A stretch of DNA of 64,000 bases. Origin: Chloroflexota bacterium. GTDB lineage: Bacteria > Chloroflexota > Anaerolineae > Aggregatilineales > J027. The notes beneath the pieces are model-generated. The model searched no databases and was not told the origin of the DNA. It saw nothing but the letters and a program-made list of their open reading frames with translations. Made by a program: the position numbers and the translations under genes. This document shows, piece after piece, positions 26,700-34,655 of this stretch (its first letter is position 1; each line of letters starts with the position of its first letter). The DNA lies in assembly GCA_016234595.1 (NCBI GenBank), contig JACRBG010000026.1, positions 106,706 through 170,705 of the forward strand, in the 5' to 3' direction.

Positions 26700-27624
26700 T
26701 CTTATCCAAAATGACGCGGCCTTCTTCAACGTCCCGCTGAATCTGAGCGATTAGTTCTTCAATACTCGTAAACTTGGCTTCACCGCGCAGCCATGCTACA
26801 AAATCGAGGTCGAGACGTTGTCCATAAATATCACGGTCAAAATCCAACAGATAGGGTTCAACCGTGATATTGTTGCCATCAAAGGTAGGGCGCACTCCAA
26901 CATTGGTCATTGCCATAAACGTCTCAGCACCTAGATGGGCCAAACACGCATAAATCCCATTTTTCGGTAGGACTTGTTGTTCCCAATAGGCCATATTCGC
27001 GGTTGGGAAACCAATTTGTCGTCCGCGTTTCTCCCCATCAACGACAATGCCACTGACCCGATAATAACGGCCTAAATCCGAGGCCACTTTGCGAACATCG
27101 CCGTCTATTAAAGCAACTCGAATGTGTTCACTGGAAATGCGTTCGCCGTTGCCATCGGTAAATAACAAGTCAATGGTTTCGACAGTAAACCCTTTTTGCT
27201 GACCCTGTTGTGTTAAATAGGCCATGTTACCTTCGCGCTTATAGCCCATCGCAAAATCAGCCGTTGCCCACAAGGATGCCATTTTCAATCTCTGGGTTAG
27301 CAGATCCACAAAATCAGCCGCCCGAATCTGACGGGTCTGATCATTAAAGGGATGCGTAATCACGACATCCACACCGAACTCGCCCAACAACATGGCCCGC
27401 TCGTCAGGAGTGGTTAGATAATATGGCCCTTGGATGCCACGAAGGACGACATCCGGGTGTGGGAAAAAGGTCAACACAACAGCTAACCGATTTGAAGCGT
27501 GGGCCTCTGTAACCAACCTTCGGATTAAATGCTGGTGGCCGCGATGCACGCCATCGAATACCCCAACTGTGACAATACTGGGGCGGTCAAGCTGGGCATT
27601 TTCAAGCGATTGAATGTGTTGCAT
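26677..27624 (-). CDS. ribF: Bifunctional riboflavin kinase/FAD synthetase
   Basis: The 315-residue enzyme makes FMN from riboflavin and then FAD. The N-terminal adenylyltransferase domain has VTVGVFDGVHRGHQHLI at about 18-34 and a SSEHIR motif. The C-terminal kinase domain has KRGRQIGFPTANM near 190 and a DIYGQRLDLDFVAWLRGE end. It is the last gene of the nusA operon, 23 bases after truB. No strong ribosome site is visible. No FMN riboswitch is seen, as expected for an internal operon gene. Confidence 0.95.
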   Translation of the reverse strand: MQHIQSLENAQLDRPSIVTVGVFDGVHRGHQHLIRRLVTEAHASNRLAVVLTFFPHPDVVLRGIQGPYYLTTPDERAMLLGEFGVDVVITHPFNDQTRQIRAADFVDLLTQRLKMASLWATADFAMGYKREGNMAYLTQQGQQKGFTVETIDLLFTDGNGERISSEHIRVALIDGDVRKVASDLGRYYRVSGIVVDGEKRGRQIGFPTANMAYWEQQVLPKNGIYACLAHLGAETFMAMTNVGVRPTFDGNNITVEPYLLDFDRDIYGQRLDLDFVAWLRGEAKFTSIEELIAQIQRDVEEGRVILDKIISPHAH

Positions 27625-27647
27625 GAAATGTTAAATCCAGTGAAATT

Positions 27648-28556
27648 TCAGCGATTAAAAACTTTCAGCGGTTTCCAGCGACCCGGCTGCTCGGCAACCG
27701 GCGCAAGAATCGCCAAAAATTTACCCCCGTCGTCGTAGGCCTGCAACAGCTCGGCGGTATCTAGCGAATACTCAGTTAAGTCTAACCAGACGCCGTTTTG
27801 GACAGCGCGGCTTTGTTGGTCATTCAAGTCCAGCCGGGTAAATGTTTGCAACGCCATCTCAGGGGGCAATAAATATTGCTGCCAAGTATCCTGATGAATC
27901 GCTTCACGTAAGGTTTCTAGGCTGACGGCATTCTCAGTTGAAAATAGGCCACTGGCTACCCGACGTAACCCTGCCAGATGGCCTCCTACGCCCAAAGCAC
28001 GGCCTATATCAAAAGCCAAACTACGGATATATGTCCCCGGTGAACAATGCACCCGGACAAGCGCCACTGGGAAATTCCACTCGACTATCTGCAAATCATA
28101 AATACTCACCGAGCGGGGCGTCAATTCGACAGTATCGCCCTCGCCGCGCCTAGCAATCTCATATAGTTTTTTGCCACCTTGCTTAATCGCACTATAGAGA
28201 GGGGGCACTTGCAGAATATCGCCCTGAAATTGAGGCAAAACGGCTTCGAACTGCTCCCGCGAAATCAGCTTGTCATTGGTAGCAACAATTTCACCTTCAG
28301 CATCATAGGTGGTGGTTTCGATCCCTAATTGCACCTGTGCCTCATAGGTTTTAGGATGGCCCATCACATATTCACTTAGGCGGGTGGCTTGCCCCAAACA
28401 CAACATCAAAACGCCTGTCGCCAAAGGGTCAAGGGTTCCAGCGTGGCCGATTTTTTTGATGCGAGTTTCACGGCGCATAATCGCTACCACGTCATGGCTG
28501 GTTAGGCCAAGTGGCTTGTCAATGTTGAGCAGAGCAAAATCAGGGGAGATATTCAT
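27648..28556 (-). CDS. truB: tRNA pseudouridine(55) synthase
   Basis: The 302-residue enzyme isomerises U55 in the T loop of tRNAs. The catalytic aspartate is in GHAGTLDPLATGVL at about 38-51. YEAQVQLGIETTTYDAEGE, PPLYSAIKQGGKKLYE and SPGTYIRSLAFDIG are also diagnostic. The C-terminal PUA-like part (about 230-302) is divergent. It sits in the nusA operon between the DHH phosphoesterase and ribF, a common order in many bacteria. A convincing Shine-Dalgarno site is lacking before the ATG. Confidence 0.95.
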   Translation of the reverse strand: MNISPDFALLNIDKPLGLTSHDVVAIMRRETRIKKIGHAGTLDPLATGVLMLCLGQATRLSEYVMGHPKTYEAQVQLGIETTTYDAEGEIVATNDKLISREQFEAVLPQFQGDILQVPPLYSAIKQGGKKLYEIARRGEGDTVELTPRSVSIYDLQIVEWNFPVALVRVHCSPGTYIRSLAFDIGRALGVGGHLAGLRRVASGLFSTENAVSLETLREAIHQDTWQQYLLPPEMALQTFTRLDLNDQQSRAVQNGVWLDLTEYSLDTAELLQAYDDGGKFLAILAPVAEQPGRWKPLKVFNR

Positions 28557-28616
28557 GGGTGATTTTTGGTAAGGGCAGGCCTAAACTTTCAACATGGAAT
28601 AGAAGGGTATCATGGG

Positions 28617-29642
28617 CTAACGGCTGTAAACAGGCTTGCCACGGGCCAGTTCTGCCTTTAACATCGGCAGGACTCGTGCCAAGGCTTGTTCCAGCGTCAC
28701 CCCACGTAAGGTTGCCCCACCGGCTGCCACATGCCCACCACCACCAAGGGCCAGCGAAATCTCAGCCACACTATACCCCGGAATGGAACGGAAACTGCAT
28801 TCGACATCCCCATCAAGGACGGTAAATGAAGCTGAAAGTCGAGCGTCTTCTGTTTGAATGAGATGGCCCGATAAGCCTGTATAATCGCCCACCTGCATTC
28901 CACAAGCCAGCAAATCGGTCTCATCAATGGTGGCCCAAACCAGACCATCCTCAAGCTGCATCCGTGAGACCGCCATAGCCTGCAAACGCATCAACCCGGT
29001 AGGAATACGGGCCAGTGTCAATTGCACAACGCGAGTCATATCAGCCCCCGCCGCGATTAATCGTTGGCCGGTCTGCAAAGTATGGGCTGATACATTGGAC
29101 GTGCGGAAACATAAGGTATCCGTCACCAAACCCGTGATGAGGGCCTGTGCGATGTCCGCCGTTAACTCAATGCCCAGCTGATCCAGCCAATCCAAAACAC
29201 CTTCGGAGGCCGCCGCAGTTCGCGCATCCACCAGATTCACATCACCAAAACTTAGATTGGTCTGATGGTGGTCAAGTTGAATAAGAGGCCGACCCAAAGC
29301 CAAAAGAGACGCCCCAATGGTGCCGAGTCGCTCTTTATCACTTGAATCGGTGCTGATAATCAAATCAGGCAGTGGGTCTTGAAGGGTATCTCGAATATCG
29401 GCGCTACTTGGTACAAAAGCAAAACGTTTGGGAAGTCCACCTTCGACATAGGGAGTAACATGCTTGCCCTGATTGCGCAGAGCTAATGTCACCCCCATCA
29501 TCGAACCAATGGCATCCCCGTCTGGTTGCAAATGGGTGACGACTGCGATTGTTTGCGCCGCCGCCACCAACTGGGCTGCTTTGTCCCATTCTAGTTGCAC
29601 TAAAGGCGCAGAATTATTCTTGCTCGTCGTCATGCCCATCAT
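28617..29642 (-). CDS. nrnA: DHH-family phosphoesterase (NrnA-like oligoribonuclease/pAp phosphatase)
   Basis: The 341-residue enzyme should degrade short RNA oligonucleotides to mononucleotides and possibly dephosphorylate pAp, using manganese. Motifs are HLQPDGDAIGS near 38, STDSSD near 97, LDHHQTN near 123 (the DHH motif), TGLVTDTLCFR near 170 and the DHHA1 signature GGGGHVAAGG near 305. The first motif has Gln where most relatives have Asn. The start is ambiguous: ATGs at 29642, 29639 and 29633 all lie inside the rbfA 3' end, so it overlaps rbfA by about 20-29 bases and is translationally coupled. Confidence 0.9.
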   Translation of the reverse strand: MMGMTTSKNNSAPLVQLEWDKAAQLVAAAQTIAVVTHLQPDGDAIGSMMGVTLALRNQGKHVTPYVEGGLPKRFAFVPSSADIRDTLQDPLPDLIISTDSSDKERLGTIGASLLALGRPLIQLDHHQTNLSFGDVNLVDARTAAASEGVLDWLDQLGIELTADIAQALITGLVTDTLCFRTSNVSAHTLQTGQRLIAAGADMTRVVQLTLARIPTGLMRLQAMAVSRMQLEDGLVWATIDETDLLACGMQVGDYTGLSGHLIQTEDARLSASFTVLDGDVECSFRSIPGYSVAEISLALGGGGHVAAGGATLRGVTLEQALARVLPMLKAELARGKPVYSR

Positions 29643-30003
29643 CCATTATGGCAACCGACCCATCCGAGTCGGCTAACGCATCCAAGACTTGTTCGATATG
29701 ATTGGCTTGTTGCAACACTACATCCCATTTGAAATGGAGTTGAGGCATTCGGCGCAAACGCAAGCGCGACGCCAGTTCCTTGCGCAAAAAGCCTTGGGCT
29801 TGGCGCAGGCCGTCCATCACATCATCCCGGCGGGTTTCATCGCCGAGCGCATTGACGAAAATCTCAGCATGTTCGATCTCTCGATCCAAGCGCACTTCCA
29901 TAATCGTCACCCCATGGAGGCGGGGGTCACGCACTTCGGTGAGCATCAGTTGGCTAAGGTGGGACAGAATTAGATCCGCCACCCGTTCCGATTTGATGGT
30001 CAT
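29614..30003 (-). CDS. rbfA: Ribosome-binding factor A
   Basis: The 129-residue KH-type protein helps 30S maturation by binding 16S rRNA near helix 1. It shows SERVADLILSHLSQLMLTEVRDPRL at the start and LRQAQGFLRKELASRLRLRRMPQLHF in the middle. The acidic tail DDGHDDEQE is longer than the family core. AAGGAAGGA lies upstream of the ATG. It follows infB by 25 bases and overlaps the DHH phosphoesterase start, matching the conserved infB-rbfA-nrnA-truB-ribF order. Confidence 0.95.
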   Translation of the reverse strand: MTIKSERVADLILSHLSQLMLTEVRDPRLHGVTIMEVRLDREIEHAEIFVNALGDETRRDDVMDGLRQAQGFLRKELASRLRLRRMPQLHFKWDVVLQQANHIEQVLDALADSDGSVAIMDDGHDDEQE

Positions 30004-30028
30004 CGTCTTATTCCTTCCTTGAACGTGT

Positions 30029-31831
30029 TTAGTTCACACGCTCCTTGACCAAAAATTCAATCTGGTCGCCTTCTTGGAAATCATTGAACTTATCTAAGGC
30101 AACCCCACATTCAAAACCTTGACGCACTTCTTGAACATCGTCTTTCTCATGCTTCAAGCTACCAATTCCCAGACCATCGGCAATGATCTTGCCACGTCGC
30201 ACCACGCGGGCTTTGGATTTGCGCCGGATGATGCCGCTGCGCACATAACACCCAGCAATCTGGCCTACCCGTGAGATATCGAACACTTTGCGAACTTCCG
30301 CCATGCCGACGACCTTATCTTCATAGATCGGGTCGAGCATCCCTTTGAGGGCTTTTTCAATATCTTCCACCATCTTATAGATGATGGTATAGGTACGAAT
30401 ATCCACCCCGGTGGAAGACGCTACCCGTTCGGCGGCTCCGTCTACATTCGTATTGAACCCAATGATGACGGCGTGCGAGGCGTTGGCGAGATTTACGTCA
30501 TTTTCAGTGATATTGCCGACATCAGCGTGCAAAATCCGGACCTTGACTTCATCAGACGCCAAATCTTGAAGAGAATTGACGACGGGTTCCAAACTACCAT
30601 CCACATCGGTTTTGAGAATTAGCAACAACTCTTTATTTTCGCCCTGATTAAACCGATTGAAGAAATCTTCTAAGGTCATGGCAGGAACAACCAGTTCACT
30701 GGCTGCTTGCTGAACAGCCTGACGGCGTTGATCTGCAAGATTAGCCCCGACCTTGACATTCGAAACCACCTCAAAGCGATCCCCGACCTGTGGTGCTAGG
30801 TCTAAGCCCATCACCGATACTGGGAATGAAGGCGGTGCTTCAGTGACTTTACGACCGCGCTCATCAAACAGAGACTTCACGCGGCCATAGGACAAACCCG
30901 CGACTACCACATCCCCCGTATGTAAGGTGCCGTTTTGCACCAACAAGGTTGCCACTGGGCCACGCCCTTTTTCGGTACGGCTTTCCAACACGACGCCCGC
31001 GCCCGTGCTGGCCGGATTGGCTACAATTTCAGCTTCCTCAGCCACTAGCAAAATCGCTTCGAGTAGATTATCCAAGCCGATTTTATTGCGGGCCGAGACA
31101 GGTACAACGAGTGTATCCCCACCCCATTCATCGGTGATCAGGCCTACCTCAGATAATTCTTGCTTGACCAAATCGGGATTGGCATTGGGCTTATCTACTT
31201 TGTTCAGCGCCACCACAATCGGCACACCCGCCGCTTTGGCATGACTAAGAGCTTCGCGCGTGGTCGGCATCACACCGTCGTCGGCTGCGACTACCAAAAC
31301 CGCTACGTCAGCTCCTTGTGCCCCACGTGCCCGCATGGCCGTAAAGGCCTCGTGACCGGGGGTATCAATAAAGGTGATTTTCTGACCCTTGTATTCGGTT
31401 TGATAAGCACCAATCGCCTGTGTAATACCACCCGCCTCACCGTCCGCCACATTTGTCTTGCGGATGGCATCTAACAAAGATGTTTTCCCATGATCGACGT
31501 GCCCCAAAATCGTCACAACCGGGGGACGCCGTTGCAGTTTGGATTCTTCCTCAGCCCCATACAATTCGCGGCGCCATTTGGGCTTTTGTGCTTCTATTTC
31601 AGCGCGTTTAGCTTCTTCCTGCACTTCACGCAGGGGGCGCGGTTGAAAATTCATTTCTTCAATGATGATGGCTGCCGTGTCATAATCCAACTGCTGATTG
31701 ATTGAAGCCATGATGCCATTGGCAATCAATTTCTTCATGACTTCAATTGGGCTGACTTGCATCAACTCAGCCAATTCACGAACCGTTACAAAATCCGGTA
31801 CATCTAAAATCTGTCGCTCTTGTTGCGTCAT
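30029..31831 (-). CDS. infB: Translation initiation factor IF-2 (short form)
   Basis: The 600-residue GTPase recruits initiator tRNA to the 30S subunit. It has a short N-terminal IF2_N domain (FVTVRELAELMQVSPIEVMKKLI), then the G domain with GHVDHGKT at about 110-117, DTPGHEAF and NKVDKPNANP, then domains II, III and IV. The long basic N-terminal region of enterobacterial IF-2 is absent, as in many Chloroflexota and Actinobacteria-like short forms. AGGAGGAT lies 9 bases upstream. A strongly folded 175-base gap separates it from ylxR. Confidence 0.97.
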   Translation of the reverse strand: MTQQERQILDVPDFVTVRELAELMQVSPIEVMKKLIANGIMASINQQLDYDTAAIIIEEMNFQPRPLREVQEEAKRAEIEAQKPKWRRELYGAEEESKLQRRPPVVTILGHVDHGKTSLLDAIRKTNVADGEAGGITQAIGAYQTEYKGQKITFIDTPGHEAFTAMRARGAQGADVAVLVVAADDGVMPTTREALSHAKAAGVPIVVALNKVDKPNANPDLVKQELSEVGLITDEWGGDTLVVPVSARNKIGLDNLLEAILLVAEEAEIVANPASTGAGVVLESRTEKGRGPVATLLVQNGTLHTGDVVVAGLSYGRVKSLFDERGRKVTEAPPSFPVSVMGLDLAPQVGDRFEVVSNVKVGANLADQRRQAVQQAASELVVPAMTLEDFFNRFNQGENKELLLILKTDVDGSLEPVVNSLQDLASDEVKVRILHADVGNITENDVNLANASHAVIIGFNTNVDGAAERVASSTGVDIRTYTIIYKMVEDIEKALKGMLDPIYEDKVVGMAEVRKVFDISRVGQIAGCYVRSGIIRRKSKARVVRRGKIIADGLGIGSLKHEKDDVQEVRQGFECGVALDKFNDFQEGDQIEFLVKERVN

Positions 31832-31851
31832 ATAACTCGAATCCTCCTGAA

Positions 31852-31992
31852 CTTAAACAACAACACACGCCGCAGGTTGATACTGCTCCGGGAAGAGATA
31901 CGCTGCGCGAGACTGGCGACTCCCCGAAGACCCTGCGACGTGTGCTGGGTATTTCCTCAGAAATTTGCACCTCCCCCAGAATGAAGGAGGTG
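31852..31992 (-). ncRNA. Candidate structured RNA leader of infB
   Basis: Within the operon transcript, the gap between ylxR and infB can fold into at least three hairpins. In transcript order: CACCTCC/GGAGGTG (31992-31986 with 31974-31968), ATTTC/GAAAT (31964-31960 with 31955-31951), and a long stem. The long stem starts CAGCACACGTCGCAGG and ends CCTGCGGCGTGTGTTG: 16 bp with two G-U pairs (about 31947-31932 with 31876-31861). Inside it is a second 10-bp stem, CTTCGGGGAG with CTTCCCGGAG (31929-31920 with 31895-31886). The wobble pairs are valid only on the minus strand, matching operon direction. The long stem is followed by TTGTTGTTTAAG and then the infB ribosome site. The family is unknown to me. 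Confidence 0.45.
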
Positions 31993-32006
31993 GTCATGGG
32001 TCGCCG

Positions 32007-32336
32007 TTAACCCTTGTCGTCGTGCATCGGGAACATTGCTGCTCTTATCCGGTCTCGGTCTTCCGGTGTCAAGATCGTTTTGAGTGCTTTCTCCAACGTG
32101 TTTAAAGCCATTTGAAAGGCTCTCTCAGGGTTATCTGTGTGCAGATGTTCTTGCCAACAAGTCACATCATTGCACATATAAGCCCCGCGCCCATTTTTCT
32201 TGCCGCTGGGGTCAACTTGTACCCCCTCTTCCGGCGTCCGAACAAGGCGCACCAACGCTCGTTTGTTATCTACCTTGCGACAGACGACACACGTCCGTTG
32301 GGGAATTTTTTTGCGTGGAGGTTGCTGCTTGCTCAT
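32007..32336 (-). CDS. ylxR: YlxR/RnpM family RNA-binding protein
   Basis: The 109-residue protein belongs to the DUF448 family, reported to bind RNA and modulate RNase P in Firmicutes. The N-terminal core RTCVVCRKVDNKRALVRLVRTPE and the GRGAYMC segment with the C-terminal cysteine are typical. The extension RAFQMALNTLEKALKTILTPEDRDRIRAAMF is helical. It lies 16 bases after nusA, in the standard nusA-ylxR-infB order. The AGGGAAGG ribosome site abuts the ATG, which is unusually close. Confidence 0.93.
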   Translation of the reverse strand: MSKQQPPRKKIPQRTCVVCRKVDNKRALVRLVRTPEEGVQVDPSGKKNGRGAYMCNDVTCWQEHLHTDNPERAFQMALNTLEKALKTILTPEDRDRIRAAMFPMHDDKG

Positions 32337-32352
32337 CCTTCCCTACTTGATA

Positions 32353-34335
32353 CTAAAATTCTTCATCCGTATCAAACTCGTCAAATTCGCCCCGGTCACG
32401 GTTGCCCTTCCGGCGGCGCTTCGCAACTACTTCACCCATGTCTTCGTCAAACACCAACTGGACACGGCTCTGTTTGGCCTTTTTAACCTTAGTCTTCTTC
32501 TTACGACCAGAGCGCTTGTCGCTAAGGCGTTCGTCAGCCCCTTCTTCTTCCTCTGGTTCCTCCCAATCAGCAGCCACGACCACAGCTTTGATTTCTTCTA
32601 CTTCGGGGAGGGCGATCTTATCGGTACGGCGTTTTTCGCGGGGCTGCGATTCTTCCACCACAGGGGCCGGAATATCTGGGAAGGCAGGTCGGAGAATGTC
32701 TTCCTCTTCTTCGACAATGGGCTGAGTCCCTTCAGATTGGACTTCAACCACCGGAGCGGCTTTTTCGACAACGGGCGCAGGGGTGACAGGGGCTTCCTCA
32801 ACTGGTGCGGGTATTTCTTGAGCCTGCAAAATTTCAGGAATCACGAGGTCATCTAGCGCGTATTGAATGGCCTCCATCGCATCGTCGCCGGCTTTATTAG
32901 CTACCAACATCCGCGCTAGGCCTTGTTCATCCGCTAACACTCGAACCATCAACTCGCCAACCGTCTCGATTTTGCCCAACGCTTTGACAATATCGTCGGC
33001 CAACTCCAAAACAGCAATTGGCATATTAAAGGCTTCGGCTGGCACCAAGGGCCGTACCGAATCCAGCAATGATTGACGTTCGCGCTTAATCCCATCCCGC
33101 TGATCCAAGACCAAACGCTGTGCGACATTCACAAAAGTGGTCAGGGTAGTATATTCTTCGGGATTCACCGGACGATTGGTGCGTTTCTTTTCGAGAATGC
33201 GCTCGACTTCGGTCACCAATTCACGGTTCTTAATTTTCATTACATTCAAGGGTGGATTGCTAAGCGCAGCGATATTTTCAATAGCTGCCTCAGTGACACT
33301 CTTGATGTCAATTCGCCAGCCAGTCAGCTTGGCGGCCAGTCGGGCATTTTGACCCTCGCGCCCAATCGCCAACGACAAATTATCTTCCGGCACAACCACC
33401 AAGGCCGTCCGCACATGGTCAATATCTTCATGCAGATACACACCACTCACACGGGCTGGCGAGAGTGCCTTCGAGATAAAACGGGCGGGGTCGGGGTCCC
33501 ACTCAATCACGTCGATTTTTTCGTCGTGCAGTTCTTTGATAATGTTTTGGATACGCATCCCGCGCATCCCGACACACGCGCCAACCGGGTCAATACCCTC
33601 TTGTAAGGCGGCCACAGCAACTTTACTGCGATAGCCAGCTTCGCGCGCAATGTTCTTGATTTCGACCTGCCCGTTATAGATTTCGGGCACTTCATATTCC
33701 AGCAAACGACGCAGCATATCTTTATGAGCACGGGAAACGATAATCTGCGGGCCGCGTGTACTCTTGTTAACTTCCGCTACAAAAGCGCGAATCTTATCAT
33801 GCGCCTTATAGCGTTCGTTGGGCATCTGGTGTTGCTTGGGCATAATGGCCTCAGCGCGGCCTAAGCTGAGTGTTACCACCCCATGCGCCGTGCTTTGGAC
33901 TGTGCCTGTCACTAAATCGCCCTGACGATCAATAAACTCGTCATAGAGGGCATCACGTTCGGCTTCACGGATACGCTGCAAAATCACCTGCTTAGCGGTC
34001 TGAGCCGCGATACGCCCAAAACTGGCACTCGTTGGCATCACAGGAGCCATGACCATATCCCCAAGTTCGCAGTCGGGGTTTTGTTTGCGCGCTTCGTCGA
34101 TCAGCACTTCAGTACGATTGTCAACAATGCTGCTGACCACTTCTTTTTCCACAAAAATCTGTGGGTGTCCAGTAAGGTCAATCTGGGCTTGAATCTTTTG
34201 CTGGTTCGATCCAATATTGGCATCCCGCCGATAGGCCGACACGAGCGCCTGTTCCAACGCCTCAAGCACGACTTCTTTGGACAGGGCGCGGGTTTCTAAA
34301 ATTTCATTGAATGCCAGCGTAAAATCGCTTTTCAT
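32353..34335 (-). CDS. nusA: Transcription termination/antitermination factor NusA
   Basis: The 660-residue protein binds RNA polymerase and nascent RNA to control pausing, termination and antitermination. The start was set at MKSDFTLAFNEI (34335), which matches the family N-terminus; an in-frame extension to 34398 is not family-like. It has the N-terminal polymerase-binding domain, an S1 domain (GDLVTGTVQST near 138), and two KH domains (DPVGACVGMRGMRIQNII and LSLAIGREGQNARLAAKLTGW). After about residue 490 there is a long acidic, Pro/Val/Glu-rich tail ending in a KKKTKVKKAK basic patch and an acidic end. No rimP is seen upstream. It heads the operon. Confidence 0.95.
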   Translation of the reverse strand: MKSDFTLAFNEILETRALSKEVVLEALEQALVSAYRRDANIGSNQQKIQAQIDLTGHPQIFVEKEVVSSIVDNRTEVLIDEARKQNPDCELGDMVMAPVMPTSASFGRIAAQTAKQVILQRIREAERDALYDEFIDRQGDLVTGTVQSTAHGVVTLSLGRAEAIMPKQHQMPNERYKAHDKIRAFVAEVNKSTRGPQIIVSRAHKDMLRRLLEYEVPEIYNGQVEIKNIAREAGYRSKVAVAALQEGIDPVGACVGMRGMRIQNIIKELHDEKIDVIEWDPDPARFISKALSPARVSGVYLHEDIDHVRTALVVVPEDNLSLAIGREGQNARLAAKLTGWRIDIKSVTEAAIENIAALSNPPLNVMKIKNRELVTEVERILEKKRTNRPVNPEEYTTLTTFVNVAQRLVLDQRDGIKRERQSLLDSVRPLVPAEAFNMPIAVLELADDIVKALGKIETVGELMVRVLADEQGLARMLVANKAGDDAMEAIQYALDDLVIPEILQAQEIPAPVEEAPVTPAPVVEKAAPVVEVQSEGTQPIVEEEEDILRPAFPDIPAPVVEESQPREKRRTDKIALPEVEEIKAVVVAADWEEPEEEEGADERLSDKRSGRKKKTKVKKAKQSRVQLVFDEDMGEVVAKRRRKGNRDRGEFDEFDTDEEF

Positions 34336-34431
34336 GGCACCTACATAGCTCCGATAAATTGACTCGATTGCACTGAATAATAGATGATTTCCTGACAACT
34401 ATTTGGCGATAAATTTGTCCTGTGCAATAAC

Positions 34432-34501
34432 CTTAAACAACTAGAAGTGGGGGCTGCCCACTTCTAGGAAACGTTCGATATGAGAATTGAGCCTAGCTCA
34501 A
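34432..34501 (-). promoter_or_regulatory. nusA operon 5' leader with attenuator-like hairpin
   Basis: The predicted leader of about 165 bases starts with a small hairpin TTGAGC/GCTCAA (34501-34487). A perfect 11-bp hairpin follows, CTAGAAGTGGG with CCCACTTCTAG (34467-34441), loop CAGCC, then TTGTTTAAGG. That resembles an intrinsic terminator with a weak U tract inside the leader, so attenuation of the operon is plausible. Confidence 0.5.
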
Positions 34502-34506
34502 CTAGG

Positions 34507-34535
34507 ATTGTAGCATGGGTTTTTACTGGAATCAA
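34507..34535 (-). promoter_or_regulatory. Promoter of the nusA-ylxR-infB operon
   Basis: On the minus strand TTGATT (34530-34535) and TACAAT (34507-34512) are separated by exactly 17 bases. Transcription would start near 34500. Confidence 0.65.
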
Positions 34536-34577
34536 GCATGATTCGAGCGTCTGATATAAATCTAATTTACAGTCTTC

Positions 34578-34645
34578 CGGTTTAGGAAAACCGAGGGCAA
34601 GCGCCTTCCATTTTTAGGAAGTAGGGCGAAGACTAAGCCTCGCCC
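34578..34645 (-). terminator. Three hairpins downstream of NDH-2
   Basis: Immediately after the NDH-2 stop (minus strand) three stems occur in a row: GGGCGA/TCGCCC (34645-34624), CTTCC/GGAAG (34621-34605) and CGGTTT/AAACCG (34593-34578). None has a strong U tract. Together they probably form the 3' end of the NDH-2 transcript before the nusA promoter. Confidence 0.4.
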
Positions 34646-34655
34646 CTTGATTCGA

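Noticed and set aside
31776..31997. A 73-residue minus-strand frame between ylxR and infB.
   Set aside because: It overlaps the infB start out of frame, and its composition follows the RNA hairpins, not protein-like codon use.
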